Assembly (NCBI GenBank): GCA_023151115.1 | Contig: JAKLJP010000033.1 | Coordinates: forward strand, 23,711-87,710 | Direction: 5' to 3' | DNA from: Anaerolineae bacterium | Lineage (GTDB): Bacteria > Chloroflexota > Anaerolineae > 4572-78 > J111 | DNA length: 64,000 nt | Shown here: positions 24,515-32,777 of the stretch, one piece after another | How positions within the stretch are numbered: position 1 is the stretch's first letter | Layout of the letters: every line of letters begins with the position of its first letter | The notes under the pieces: generated by a model | Told to the model about the DNA's origin: nothing | What the model saw: only the letters and a program-made list of their open reading frames with translations | Database searches by the model: none | Made by a program: the position numbers and the translations under genes

Positions 24515-24666
24515 AATAAAAAGGAAAGCGCCCGGCAAAATTGCCGGGCGCTTGCAGTAGGCATAGGGGTTATTATTATAAATTTTGTGGGCGGCGGGTT
24601 CTCAATTTGAACCCTCAGCACAACCCAACTCATTGTCGGTGGTGTTCTCCCTGCCGTACTATCTGC
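24515..24666 (-). ncRNA. Candidate small RNA ending in the 24526-24553 terminator
   Basis: On the minus strand a -10-like TATGAT (24676-24671) is followed by about 140 bases with an internal GGGTTC/GAACCC hairpin and then the strong intrinsic terminator. No conserved protein is encoded. The segment lies between two convergent genes, and phased operator-like repeats precede the -10. All this fits an independently regulated short transcript; expression is not shown. Confidence 0.4.
24526..24553 (-). terminator. Intrinsic terminator reading leftward (GC-rich 13-bp stem)
   Basis: AAGCGCCCGGCAA and TTGCCGGGCGCTT form a perfect stem with a two-base centre. On the minus strand it is followed by TCCTTTTTATTT. 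It may also slow plus-strand transcription from the secreted protein gene, but no T-run follows on that side. Confidence 0.8.
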
Positions 24667-24670
24667 TTAT

Positions 24671-24726
24671 ATCATAGCAAGCATTTGTTAGAAATTTGTT
24701 AACGTTTGATTAGAGTTTGATTAATG
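24671..24726 (-). promoter_or_regulatory. Four helically phased direct repeats plus -10 box (PhoB/PhoP-like operator)
   Basis: On the plus strand TTTG(T/A)T(T)A units start at 24684, 24695, 24705 and 24716, that is 10-11 bases apart. Read on the minus strand they are TAATCA, TAATCA, TTAACA and CTAACA, like the tandem TTAACA boxes bound by PhoP/PhoB-type response regulators. The block ends about eight bases before TATGAT, where such activators replace the -35 box. Confidence 0.45.
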
Positions 24727-24741
24727 TCTCTGCCGCGTCCG

Positions 24742-25812
24742 CTAAAGGTCAATGATCACCTTGACTACCCGATCCTGATAAGCTGTATTCATCGCAAATG
24801 CTTCAGGCGTTTGTTCCAGGGGGAAACGGTGGCTAATCAGGCTTGACAACGCCACCACGCCGCTCTGAGCCAGGCGAATGGCGCGCGGGTAAGTATGTTT
24901 CATACGCCGGGCCAGGCGAATGGTCAGGCCTTTGCGCCGCACCGTTGAATGTTTCAACGTTATCTCGTCACTCTTCGAAATGCCGACGATCACCATTCGA
25001 CCTCCCAGGCGGGCCATCTCAGCCGCTTGCTGCACCGAGTGGTCAGCCCAGGCTGCTTCGATAGCTACGTCCACGCCGTGGCCACTCGTAGCTTCCATCA
25101 CGGCCTGCGCCGAGTCTTGCTCATCACAATTGATAGGAACGGCCCCCAACCGCTGAGCCACTTCCAAACGCCAGGGGAATTTATCGCTGACAAAGATCGG
25201 CTGCGCCCCAGACAGTCGAGCTAATTGCAGAATGAACAGGCCCACTGCACCGGCCCCCAAAATCGCTACACTGTCGGCTACCCGAATTTTGGCCAGGTCA
25301 ATGGCGTGGATGGCGACCCCCAATGGTTCCAGCAGAGCTGCCCCCGCGTCGTCCAACGTGTCGGGCACAGGAAAGCAACTGTGGACCGGCATATGCAGCC
25401 ATTGGCACAGGCTGCCGTGATCGGGATAGGCGCCGCAAAAGTGCAAGTGGTAGCACAGGTTGGGGTGTCCTTGCTCGCACATCTCGCAGCGCCAACAGGG
25501 TTGGGCTGGGTCAACCGCCACCCGCGTGCCTACGACCAGGGGTTGAAAATTGCCGTCCAGGTTGTCCGACCCCGGCCCCACCGCCTCGACCACCCCGGCG
25601 AATTCGTGTCCCAAAATCAAAGGGCTTTGGATAACGCTGTTACCGATGCGGGCATCTTTATAACTGTGCAGGTCGCTGCCGCAGATACCTACCGCTGTCA
25701 CCCGCAACAGCGCCTCCCCCGGCCCCGGCGGCCCCGGATGTTCGACCTGTTCCACCCGTAAATCAGCCGGGCCGTGTAAGCGCACTGCGGTCATAGTTGA
25801 GGGATAATGCAT
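24742..25812 (-). CDS. Zinc-dependent medium-chain dehydrogenase (threonine/sorbitol dehydrogenase-like)
   Basis: The 356-residue enzyme has all MDR family marks: catalytic zinc site [10 protein letters not shown] and GHEFAGVV, the structural-zinc loop [15 protein letters not shown], and the NAD(P)-binding [13 protein letters not shown] near residue 185, followed by an acidic/basic switch SDKFPWR. It oxidises a secondary alcohol, possibly a polyol or threonine-like substrate; I cannot decide. GGAGA lies upstream of the ATG at a usual distance. It is a single-gene minus-strand unit. Confidence 0.88.
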   Translation of the reverse strand: MHYPSTMTAVRLHGPADLRVEQVEHPGPPGPGEALLRVTAVGICGSDLHSYKDARIGNSVIQSPLILGHEFAGVVEAVGPGSDNLDGNFQPLVVGTRVAVDPAQPCWRCEMCEQGHPNLCYHLHFCGAYPDHGSLCQWLHMPVHSCFPVPDTLDDAGAALLEPLGVAIHAIDLAKIRVADSVAILGAGAVGLFILQLARLSGAQPIFVSDKFPWRLEVAQRLGAVPINCDEQDSAQAVMEATSGHGVDVAIEAAWADHSVQQAAEMARLGGRMVIVGISKSDEITLKHSTVRRKGLTIRLARRMKHTYPRAIRLAQSGVVALSSLISHRFPLEQTPEAFAMNTAYQDRVVKVIIDL

Positions 25813-25845
25813 CGGTTGGGTTCTCCTTCGGAAATAACTTGGGGC

Positions 25846-25925
25846 ATGTCACTGCGAGCCGCAGGCGAAGCAGTCTCCAGCCCTGGAGAGGGGGATTGCT
25901 TCGGCCTCTGGCCTCGCAATGACAT
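25846..25925. repeat. Palindromic dispersed element, family B, copy 1
   Basis: TGTCACTGCGAGCCGCAGGC faces GCCTCTGGCCTCGCAATGACA, with GAAGCAGTCTCC and GATTGCTTC inside. It matches 38253-38331 in layout and wording. Such GTCATTGCGAG palindromes recur, from memory, in other bacterial genomes. Confidence 0.8.
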
Positions 25926-25933
25926 TTTCGCGG

Positions 25934-26338
25934 TCATTCCGGCATTTGCCACCGGCCTGCCGGGTCACGCTGCAAGGCAATGCAATTGACGATAGCCTGG
26001 CGGTTAAGCGGGCCGTAAATATGGGGAAAAAGCGTATCTCGCTCGGCGGCGGCCCGTTGAGTGGGCGAGGCGGCAGTATGAGCGGGAGCAATAGGCGGCT
26101 CAAAACGCAGCGGGGCCGTCAGCCGGGCCGGGTCAATTTCCAGGGCAAACAATTCGTCCCGGAGATCGGCAAAGTAAATATTGGCAATTTCAACCAATTT
26201 TTCTGCCCCGGCGGTGCAGTGGATAAAGCCTTCCTCGGCCAATGTGGGGGTTTGGTAAGGCTGGTCAAGAGGCTGGCACTGATAATACTCGGCTGGCACA
26301 AGGTGATAAATGGGCAAAACAAATGTTTTTTGACTCAT
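25934..26338 (-). CDS. DUF952 family protein
   Basis: The 134-residue protein fits DUF952: an early EEGFIHCTAG motif, a central ELFALEIDPARL strand region and the late FPHIYGPLNRQAI motif. The family is related to ADP-ribosyltransferase-like folds in some classifications, but no biochemical role is established to my knowledge. It is 13 bases upstream of no other coding start on its strand; the GTPase-like gene at 27668 precedes it and they probably share a transcript. Confidence 0.85.
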   Translation of the reverse strand: MSQKTFVLPIYHLVPAEYYQCQPLDQPYQTPTLAEEGFIHCTAGAEKLVEIANIYFADLRDELFALEIDPARLTAPLRFEPPIAPAHTAASPTQRAAAERDTLFPHIYGPLNRQAIVNCIALQRDPAGRWQMPE

Positions 26339-26351
26339 AACGCTGTAGATG

Positions 26352-27668
26352 TTACCCCAGTTTTTCCAGCAAGATTTCGGTCAGGGTTGGCCGGCCAATT
26401 TCTTGCAGATTGTAACGCACGCGCTGGTGAGGATGCTTAATCTGGAGCAGCCGGCCCAGGTCTATCGGCGTGCCGATGATAACCATATCGCACGGGGTGG
26501 CATTGATGGTTTGCTCCAGCTCCTTCATCTGGGCGTCCCCGTAGCCCATAGCCGGCAGGAGTGCGCCTGTGGTCGGGTATTTTTCATAAGTTGCCAGGAT
26601 AGAGCCAACGGCATAGGGGCGTGGATCAATGATGGCGGCCGCGCCAAAACGATGGGCGGCGACCACGCCGGCCCCATAAGCCATCTCGCCATGCGTCAGC
26701 GTCGGACCATCTTCAACCACCAGAACCCGTCGCCCGCGAATCGTCGCCGGGTCGTCTACGGTAATAGGCGAAGCAGCATCAACGACTACGGCCTGGGGTG
26801 CGACGGCTTGAATGTTGTGGCGCACCTGGGCAATAGCGGCAGCATCGGCGGTGTCAATTTTGTTGATAACCACCACATCGGCCAGACGCAGGTTGGCCTC
26901 GCCGGGGTGGTAAGCCAGTTCATGGCCGGGCCGGTGCGGGTCAACCACCACGATGTGTAAATCCGGCTGGTAAAACGGCAAATCGTTATTGCCGCCATCC
27001 CAGACCACCACATCGGCTTCGGTTTCAGCGCGACGGAGGATAGCCTCGTAATCCACCCCGGCATAAACAATTGTGCCCCGGTCGAGGTGCGGCTCGTATT
27101 CCTCGCGCTCCTCGATGGTACACTCGTGTTCATCCAGATCGGCGTGATTAGCAAAGCGCTGCACCGCCTGCACCACCAGATTGCCGTAGGGCATCGGGTG
27201 GCGCACAGCGACCACTTTTTTACCCAAGCCCTGCAAAATCTCGCAGACCCGGCGGGTGGTCTGACTTTTACCGCTGCCGGTCCGCACCGCGCCAATCGAG
27301 ACCACCGGCTTGCTGCTTTTAAGGATGGTGTGGCGCGGTCCCATCAGCCGGTAATCGGCCCCGGCGGCTAACACCTCCGACGCTTTGTGCATGACATACT
27401 CGTGCGGCACATCGGAGTAAGCAAAGACCACCTGATCGGCCTGCAAGGATTGGATCAGGCCAACCAGCTCGCCTTCGGGGTGAATGGGAATACCGGACGG
27501 ATACAAGGGGCCGGCCAATTCAGCCGGGTAGACCCGTCCCTCGATATTGGGGATTTGGGTGGCGGTAAAGGCGACCACTTCGTAATCCGGGTTCTGACGG
27601 AAGTAGACATTAAAATTGTGAAAATCGCGCCCGGCCGCGCCCATAATAATGATACGTTGCTTCGACAT
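26352..27668 (-). CDS. Cyclic 2,3-diphosphoglycerate synthetase-like GTPase (COG2403)
   Basis: The 438-residue protein has an N-terminal Rossmann-like domain (IIIMGAAGRDFHNFNVYFR) and a P-loop domain with GAVRTGSGKSQTTRRV near residue 130. Other conserved pieces are VAVRHPMPYGNL, VWDGGNNDLPFY and the DVVVINKIDTAD motif typical of the GTPase/ATPase group. It matches COG2403 proteins, annotated as cyclic 2,3-diphosphoglycerate synthetase-like; many bacterial members have unknown true substrates. GAGG lies upstream of the ATG. Confidence 0.82.
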   Translation of the reverse strand: MSKQRIIIMGAAGRDFHNFNVYFRQNPDYEVVAFTATQIPNIEGRVYPAELAGPLYPSGIPIHPEGELVGLIQSLQADQVVFAYSDVPHEYVMHKASEVLAAGADYRLMGPRHTILKSSKPVVSIGAVRTGSGKSQTTRRVCEILQGLGKKVVAVRHPMPYGNLVVQAVQRFANHADLDEHECTIEEREEYEPHLDRGTIVYAGVDYEAILRRAETEADVVVWDGGNNDLPFYQPDLHIVVVDPHRPGHELAYHPGEANLRLADVVVINKIDTADAAAIAQVRHNIQAVAPQAVVVDAASPITVDDPATIRGRRVLVVEDGPTLTHGEMAYGAGVVAAHRFGAAAIIDPRPYAVGSILATYEKYPTTGALLPAMGYGDAQMKELEQTINATPCDMVIIGTPIDLGRLLQIKHPHQRVRYNLQEIGRPTLTEILLEKLG

Positions 27669-27678
27669 TGAAGGACCT

Positions 27679-27720
27679 CGTTAATGGTGAATAGTGAATT
27701 GTGAATGGTGAACTATTAAT
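27679..27720. repeat. Word array, AATGGTGAATAGTGAATTG type
   Basis: Repeated GGTGAATAGTGAATTGTGAAT-like words without a strong facing complement. Related words (CACCATTCACCATT) appear at 38345 and near 51771. Confidence 0.6.
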
Positions 27721-27736
27721 TCTAAAAATTGGCCTG

Positions 27737-28471
27737 TCAAGCCAGGTAAGAGAGCAGAATGCTGAGACCATATAGGATTATGAGGGGGAACATGACCAGG
27801 GCCATGTTGAAAGGGTCTACGGTGGGGGTAATCATCGCGGCGGCAATAGCGATGATGACGATGGCAAACCGCCATTGTTTGATCAAAAATTGAGGCGTCA
27901 CCAGGCCAAGCTTGGTCATGATAAAAAGAATTAACGGTGTTTCAAAACTGAGGCCGACCCAGAAAACCAGTGAGGTGACAAAAGGAATATACTCACGTGA
28001 CTGCCACTGCTGGATAAAAATTTCCGGCTGCCAGGTACTCAGAAAGGCCACTGCGGTGGGAGTTAAAATTTGCCAGGCAAACCAGACGCCGATCAAAAAA
28101 AGGATGGTAGCAAAGGGCACGCCCCACAGCACGTAGCGCTTTTCATTGGGTTCGAGGCCGGGCAAAATAAACATAAAAAACTGGTACACCAGGAAGGGCA
28201 TAGCCAAAACAAGGCCAGAGGTCAGCGCCACCCGAAAATAAATGGTAATGCCTTCCGTCGGCCCCAGCACCTGCAACTTTTGGCCGTAGGGCGCAATCAG
28301 CAGTTCCAGAATTTGGGTGGTGAAAGCGGCGGACAACAACGTACAGACAAAAACAGCAATGGCCGCTTTGACCAGGCGATCACGCAGTTCCTCCAGATGC
28401 TCCAGCAGGGTCATCTGCCCGGACAGTTGCTCAACCGATTGGTCAACTGAGGAAGAAGTTATCCGGCTCAT
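27737..28471 (-). CDS. tatC: Sec-independent (twin-arginine) protein translocase TatC
   Basis: The 244-residue protein has six transmembrane helices and the TatC signatures: MTLLEHLEELRDRLVKA at the cytoplasmic N-terminus (with the signal-peptide-binding Glu), PFLVYQFFMFILPGLEPNEKRY and FGVGLSFETPL-like FWVGLSFETPLIL. TatC recognises twin-arginine signal peptides and forms the core with TatA/B. Its ATG overlaps the tatA stop by ATGA, so the two are coupled. Confidence 0.95.
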   Translation of the reverse strand: MSRITSSSVDQSVEQLSGQMTLLEHLEELRDRLVKAAIAVFVCTLLSAAFTTQILELLIAPYGQKLQVLGPTEGITIYFRVALTSGLVLAMPFLVYQFFMFILPGLEPNEKRYVLWGVPFATILFLIGVWFAWQILTPTAVAFLSTWQPEIFIQQWQSREYIPFVTSLVFWVGLSFETPLILFIMTKLGLVTPQFLIKQWRFAIVIIAIAAAMITPTVDPFNMALVMFPLIILYGLSILLSYLA

Positions 28472-29010
28472 TCCGCGCCCTCAGTCGGGGTCACCGGAGC
28501 AGGAACGGATTTGGAGCCAGTACCATTCTTTTCGGCTTCGACGGGTTCAGCCGGAGTTTCAACCGGGGCGGTTGGCTCATCAGCCAGGGCTGCAGGAGAC
28601 TCGGCCTTTGGCGGGGCTGCTGCCGCAGGTTCGGGAGAAGCCGTTGGCGGAGCGATGGTATTTGTTTCAGCAGTTTTAGGGGTAGAAGCAGGGTTAGCCG
28701 TGGCGCGGGCCACCGAGTTAACCGTCTGGCCGATTTGGGCTGCGCTGGAGGAAACTTCGGATTTGGATTGTTGGAGGACTTGTTTGGTTTCGGCCAGTTC
28801 TTTTCGAACTTCTTCCAGTTCTTCCAGCCGGGCGGCTACCGTAATTTCGCGCTGCCACTCGGCCAAAAATCCCTGCGACATATTGCGCAGGTCTCGCACA
28901 AAGCGCCCGGCTTTGCCGGCAATCTCCGGCAGGCGGCGCGGTCCAAAGACCATAAGGGCAATGATAAAAATAAACAGCAGCTCAGGAAAACCAATCCCTA
29001 AAATATCCAT
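28468..29010 (-). CDS. tatA: TatA/TatB family protein with long Ala/Pro tail
   Basis: Residues 1-60 are typical: MDILGIGFPELLFIFIIAL helix, FGPRRLPEIAGKAGRFVRDL hinge and amphipathic helix. The Glu in the membrane segment (GFPEL) and longer amphipathic region lean toward TatB. A coiled coil (about 60-85) is followed by an unusual tail of nearly 95 residues rich in Ala, Pro, Glu and Thr, making 180 residues in all against 60-90 for most TatA. The ATG at 29010 begins the conserved domain; the frame upstream runs into a repeat. Confidence 0.9.
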   Translation of the reverse strand: MDILGIGFPELLFIFIIALMVFGPRRLPEIAGKAGRFVRDLRNMSQGFLAEWQREITVAARLEELEEVRKELAETKQVLQQSKSEVSSSAAQIGQTVNSVARATANPASTPKTAETNTIAPPTASPEPAAAAPPKAESPAALADEPTAPVETPAEPVEAEKNGTGSKSVPAPVTPTEGAE

Positions 29011-29027
29011 TACATAAAAAATCCGAA

Positions 29028-29083
29028 AGGTTGGAAAGCTGGAAGGTGCGCTATCCAATCTTCCAGCCGTCCAACCTTCCTTA
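29028..29083. repeat. Word-array inverted repeat, GGTTGGAAAGCTGGAAGG type
   Basis: GGTTGGAAAGCTGGAAGG faces CCAATCTTCCAGCCGTCCAACC. It sits directly before tatA on the minus strand, in the gap to nusB. Confidence 0.75.
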
Positions 29084-29144
29084 AATAATCAGCCAACCTC
29101 ACCAATGGATCGCTTAAAACGATTAAAGTTCCACAAAGCCAAGG

Positions 29145-29582
29145 CTAAACCGGCATATTCAACATTTGGCGCAGTTTCACCCGATCTCGTGAGACCAGGC
29201 TGCCCAGCACGCCATTCACAAAACGGGGCGAACTTTCACTGCCAAACATTTTAGCCAGTTCAACGGCCTCGTTGATTGCCACTTTGGGGGGAATTTCCGG
29301 CTCAAAGAGCAGTTCGTAAATGGCAATCCGCAGCACATTCCGATCTACGGCCGCAATTTGATCTATCGGCCATTCTGGAGCCAAATCACCGACAACACTA
29401 TCCAGATAAGTGCGATAGGTTTGCACCCCCAGGGCCAATGAACGGGCAAAAGATTCGGCCGCATCGGGCAAAGGGCGGTCTTCAAACCTACCTTCAAGGG
29501 CGGCTTTAGCCTCATGATCGGTAAAGTCAAGCTCGTAAAGGACCTGCAAAACTACCGCACGAGCGCGTCGTCGAACTTTCAT
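29145..29582 (-). CDS. nusB: Transcription antitermination factor NusB
   Basis: The 145-residue protein starts [19 protein letters not shown] and carries the NusB core [35 protein letters not shown] and FVNGVLGSL. NusB with NusE binds boxA RNA and prevents termination in rRNA operons. The ATG at 29582 has GGGAG upstream and is the family-like start; an open frame extends to 29648 but adds nonconserved residues. Confidence 0.95.
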   Translation of the reverse strand: MKVRRRARAVVLQVLYELDFTDHEAKAALEGRFEDRPLPDAAESFARSLALGVQTYRTYLDSVVGDLAPEWPIDQIAAVDRNVLRIAIYELLFEPEIPPKVAINEAVELAKMFGSESSPRFVNGVLGSLVSRDRVKLRQMLNMPV

Positions 29583-29649
29583 AGGTTGCTCCCTTCCTAT
29601 GTGAGGTGAACCGGCTGTCTGGATATTCGCTGAAATGTGAATGTTCAAA

Positions 29650-29703
29650 AGGATTTGGGATTTTGGACCGACGTCTCAAAATCCCAAATCTAAAATCTAA
29701 AAT
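29650..29703. repeat. Word-array inverted repeat, GGGATTTTGG / CCAAAATCCC type
   Basis: GGATTTGGGATTTTGG faces CAAAATCCCAAATCTAAAATC. Related GATTTTAGATTTTGG words are at 38206-38241. Confidence 0.7.
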
Positions 29704-29704
29704 T

Positions 29705-30457
29705 TTACTGTATCACCAGGCCACCATCCACCGTCAAGACCTGGCCGGTGATAAAAGCAGCCTCATCAGAAGCCAGAAACAGGACAGCATGTGCTATCTC
29801 TTCAACCGTGCCCAACCGGCCGAGGGGCGTATTGGCAATCACGGATTGCATCATCGCTTCTGGTAATACTTCAGTCAAAGCCGTAGGAACAAACCCCGGC
29901 GCGACCGCATTGACCGTAATATTGCGCGAACCGACCTCTTTAGCCAGAGATTTGGTAAAACCGATAATCCCCGCTTTGGAGGCGGCGTAATTAGTTTGAC
30001 CGGCCTGCCCGGCCAGCCCCACCACCGACGTGATGTTGATAATTCGCCCGCTGCGCTTTTTCATCATCGGGCGCATCACTGCTTTGCAACAGTAGTAGGT
30101 GCTGGACAGGTTGGTTTTGAGCACCAGGTCCCAATCTTCGTCCTTCATCGTCATAAGAAGGGTATCGCGCGTGGTACCTGCGTTATTTACAAGTATATCT
30201 ATTTGGCCGTAGGTGTCAACTGTTTCCTTGATAAGGCGTTGCGCCTCACTGCTCTGGCTGACATCCGCCTGGATAGCTATTGCTTCGCCTCCGGCCCCTT
30301 TGACAGCGGCCACCACCTCAGCCGCCCCGTCCGGACTGCTGCGATGATTGACCACCACCTTGGCCCCTTGCTCGGCTAACGTTTTAACAATGCCCGCCCC
30401 AATCCCGCGAGAGCTGCCGGTGACAACTGCTACTTTACCCGATAGATCAAGTTTCAT
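29705..30457 (-). CDS. fabG: 3-oxoacyl-[acyl-carrier-protein] reductase FabG
   Basis: The 250-residue short-chain dehydrogenase has the NADPH site TGSSRGIG (residues 13-20), NNAG near 90, catalytic Ser in NITSVVG, and YAASKAG with the Tyr-x3-Lys pair. It ends GGLVIQ, close to bacterial FabG. It reduces 3-oxoacyl-ACP in fatty acid elongation. It follows fabD by 12 bases, which supports the assignment over other SDRs. ATG 30457 is preferred to a TTG at 30466. Confidence 0.94.
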   Translation of the reverse strand: MKLDLSGKVAVVTGSSRGIGAGIVKTLAEQGAKVVVNHRSSPDGAAEVVAAVKGAGGEAIAIQADVSQSSEAQRLIKETVDTYGQIDILVNNAGTTRDTLLMTMKDEDWDLVLKTNLSSTYYCCKAVMRPMMKKRSGRIINITSVVGLAGQAGQTNYAASKAGIIGFTKSLAKEVGSRNITVNAVAPGFVPTALTEVLPEAMMQSVIANTPLGRLGTVEEIAHAVLFLASDEAAFITGQVLTVDGGLVIQ

Positions 30458-30469
30458 AAACGTCAACCC

Positions 30470-31411
30470 TTAGGCGGCCAGCAAAGCGACTATATCGTCG
30501 GGTTTGCCGACGGTCTGAACGGCTACCTCTTTGCTGATCCGCTTGATCAAGCCGGCCAGCACATCTTTAGAGCCAATTTCGATGAAGCGAGTCACCCCTT
30601 GATTGACCATCCACAGCACCGAGTCGGTCCAGCGCACCGAGGCGGTGAGTTGGCCTTCCATCTCGGCTCGAATGGCTTCCAGTGAGTCCAGCGGCGCAGC
30701 GGTGATGTTAGCCACAATGGGAATTTCCGGCAAGTTCAACGGAGTTTGGTTGATAGCAGCCCGAAACTCGTCGGCGATCACCCGCATCAGCTCAGAATGA
30801 GCCGCAATGCTCACCGGCAGTTTGACCGCCCGCCTGGCTCCGGCGGCAGTGGCTAAGGCAATGCCTCGCTCCACCGCCGCATTGTGCCCCGAAATAACAA
30901 CCTGGCCGGGCGAGTTGTAGTTGGCAACTTGCAGCAGGCCATTACCTTCGGCGGAAACATCCTGGCACAATTTCGCTACCACGTCGTCGTCCAGCTTGAG
31001 AATCGCGGCCATCCCGCCGGGGTTCAACTCACCGGCTTTTTTCATCAGCCGGCCGCGCTCGCGGACCAGCCGCAAGCCCGCTTCAAAGGTCAGCACGCCC
31101 GCCGCCACATACGCCGAAAATTCTCCCAAACTGTGGCCGGCCACAAACGCGGGCTTGATCGGATACCCGGCGGCCTTGAGCGCCTCCAAAGCGGCGATAC
31201 TGGTGGTAAAAAGAGCCGCCTGGGTATTGATGGTATCGTTCAAATCGGCTTCCGGCCCTTCAAAACAAAGCCGGCTGAGGCCAAAGTCCAGAATCTCATC
31301 CGCCTGGCGAAAGATTTCGCCGGCGGCCGGATAACTTTCTACTAAAGCCCGGCCCATCCCTACTTCCTGGGATCCCTGGCCGGGAAAGACAAAAGCGATA
31401 TTTTCTGTCAT
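30470..31411 (-). CDS. fabD: Malonyl-CoA:ACP transacylase FabD
   Basis: The 313-residue protein has the family marks FVFPGQGSQEVGMG, the nucleophile elbow GHSLGEFSAYV (Ser near residue 93), and the catalytic His in SIAAHSELM. It loads malonate on acyl carrier protein, the first committed step of elongation. It is followed by fabG and preceded by rpmF, part of the conserved lipid cluster, although plsX, fabH and acpP are not in this window. Confidence 0.95.
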   Translation of the reverse strand: MTENIAFVFPGQGSQEVGMGRALVESYPAAGEIFRQADEILDFGLSRLCFEGPEADLNDTINTQAALFTTSIAALEALKAAGYPIKPAFVAGHSLGEFSAYVAAGVLTFEAGLRLVRERGRLMKKAGELNPGGMAAILKLDDDVVAKLCQDVSAEGNGLLQVANYNSPGQVVISGHNAAVERGIALATAAGARRAVKLPVSIAAHSELMRVIADEFRAAINQTPLNLPEIPIVANITAAPLDSLEAIRAEMEGQLTASVRWTDSVLWMVNQGVTRFIEIGSKDVLAGLIKRISKEVAVQTVGKPDDIVALLAA

Positions 31412-31469
31412 CTTTAGGCAAAATAAGGGCCGTGCCAGAGTCTATCAGTTCAGCACGGCCACCACAAGT

Positions 31470-31535
31470 TAGTAGATGGTGGATGGTAGATAGAAGATGG
31501 ACAATTTTTTGCTATCTTCCATCCTCTATCTTCTT
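31470..31535. repeat. Word-array inverted repeat, GGTAGATAGAAGATGG / CCATCCTCTATC type
   Basis: TAGTAGATGGTGGATGG and GATAGAAGATGG face CTATCTTCCATCCTCTATC. It fills the gap between rpmF and fabD. Confidence 0.75.
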
Positions 31536-31736
31536 TTACTTCGCCGGTGCGGCCTCTTCCTGAGCAATCACCTGGACCCCATTGTAGGTTCCACATTTGA
31601 GACAAACGTGGTGAGATAAATGCAGGGTGTGACACTGCGGGCAGGGAACCATCGTGGGCATGTTCAGGCGCAGATAATGCGCCCGCCGGCGGTCGCGCCG
31701 AATTCGAGATACTTTTCGTTTTGGTAATGCACCCAT
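31536..31736 (-). CDS. rpmF: 50S ribosomal protein L32
   Basis: The 66-residue protein begins MGALPKRKVSRIRRDRRRAH and has the zinc-binding form of L32 with CPQC and CLKC pairs. It normally follows yceD immediately; here yceD lies 2 kb upstream on the same strand with inserted genes between. Confidence 0.96.
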   Translation of the reverse strand: MGALPKRKVSRIRRDRRRAHYLRLNMPTMVPCPQCHTLHLSHHVCLKCGTYNGVQVIAQEEAAPAK

Positions 31737-31770
31737 GGGTAATAAAATCCTTCCTGATTCTTGACCTGAG

Positions 31771-32652
31771 TTATTGGCTCATTAAGGTTTGAATTTCACT
31801 TTGTGATAAAGCGCGGTTATAAACCCGCCACTCATCCAGCAAGCCGTCAAAGGTTTGGGCTGCTGCTCCGTCACTTAGGTTAGCGCCTAGCATGAACGGG
31901 GCCGTTGACTGGAAAACCGTATTATAGCTAACTGCTTTGTCAGCGTCAAGATTGCCGTTCAGATATAGTTTGAGCGCCTGCGCATCGGCGTCGAATACAG
32001 CCGCCACGTGATACCAAGTTGAGGTCGAGGTTAAACTAGCTCCGCCAATAACTGAGTAATCATCAAGATACGCGCCATCCGGTGAGACAATCAGGCGCAG
32101 CTTGTTGTCGCTGGTCAATTGAAAGCGGTAAGCCCGATCATTGATGCCGGTACCGTAGGCATATTTGGAAGCCAGGATCATATCACTGCCGGTGCTCTCC
32201 CGCTTGAGCCAACCCACCATGGTAAGGCTGTAATCAAAGTTCAGGCCAACAGCTTGATCGCTTTCAATCTTGAGATATTGAGTATTGCTGCGCTCAAAAT
32301 CCGAAGCGTTGCCAATGCGCTTGTTCGTGGTCCAACTGACCCCGCCGATGTTGGTCAGAATATTGCCGGCCGGTGAGCTATCGGCCCGATTATTGGTATC
32401 GGCTTCATTAAGCTGCCAGTAACCGTATAATCCGGTCATTAATGTCGCCGGCCCGGCCGTTGCGCCGGGCAGAAGAACCGGCTGCGGCTGGGGGGTTGGG
32501 GTTATCTGGATCTGAATCCAGCCGGGTGTACTGGGTGTAGGTACAGGTGATTGAAAAACAGGAGCGGCATAACTGGTTAAAACCAAAACAATACCTAGAC
32601 TACACAGACCTAATGTTACCAATATAATCCATTTAAAATTCACTTTTTTCAT
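31771..32652 (-). CDS. Secreted LamG-domain (concanavalin-like) protein
   Basis: The 293-residue protein has a signal-anchor-like N-terminus (KKVNFKWIILVTLGLCSLGIV), a Pro/Thr/Gln linker, and a LamG/laminin-G-like jelly roll: GLYGYWQLNEADTNNRADSS, SLTMVGWLKRES, WYHVAAVFDADAQALKLYLNG and GLLDEWRVYNRALSQSEI, the standard ending of the fold. It probably binds carbohydrate or cell-surface polymers outside the cell. ATG 32652 with GGGAAAG upstream is preferred over a longer frame. It interrupts the yceD-rpmF pair. Confidence 0.85.
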   Translation of the reverse strand: MKKVNFKWIILVTLGLCSLGIVLVLTSYAAPVFQSPVPTPSTPGWIQIQITPTPQPQPVLLPGATAGPATLMTGLYGYWQLNEADTNNRADSSPAGNILTNIGGVSWTTNKRIGNASDFERSNTQYLKIESDQAVGLNFDYSLTMVGWLKRESTGSDMILASKYAYGTGINDRAYRFQLTSDNKLRLIVSPDGAYLDDYSVIGGASLTSTSTWYHVAAVFDADAQALKLYLNGNLDADKAVSYNTVFQSTAPFMLGANLSDGAAAQTFDGLLDEWRVYNRALSQSEIQTLMSQ

Positions 32653-32699
32653 TTTGCTTTCCCTAACCTGGACGAGCCAGAACCAAATAGGATTTTTCG

Positions 32700-32760
32700 C
32701 CACGAATTACACGAATTTTCACAAAAAAATTTGGTGTTAATTCGTGCAATTCGTGGCAAA
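32700..32760. repeat. Word-array inverted repeat, CACGAATTACACGAATT type
   Basis: GCCACGAATTACACGAATT faces AATTCGTGCAATTCGTGGC across a T/A-rich loop. From memory, nearly identical palindromes occur in other environmental phyla. Confidence 0.8.
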
Positions 32761-32777
32761 GTTCTTGCTCAATATAA

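Noticed and set aside
24193..24633. A 146-codon minus-strand frame starting inside the candidate small RNA
   Set aside because: It runs through the terminator hairpin and then antisense to the secreted protein gene; the first codons have no conserved features.
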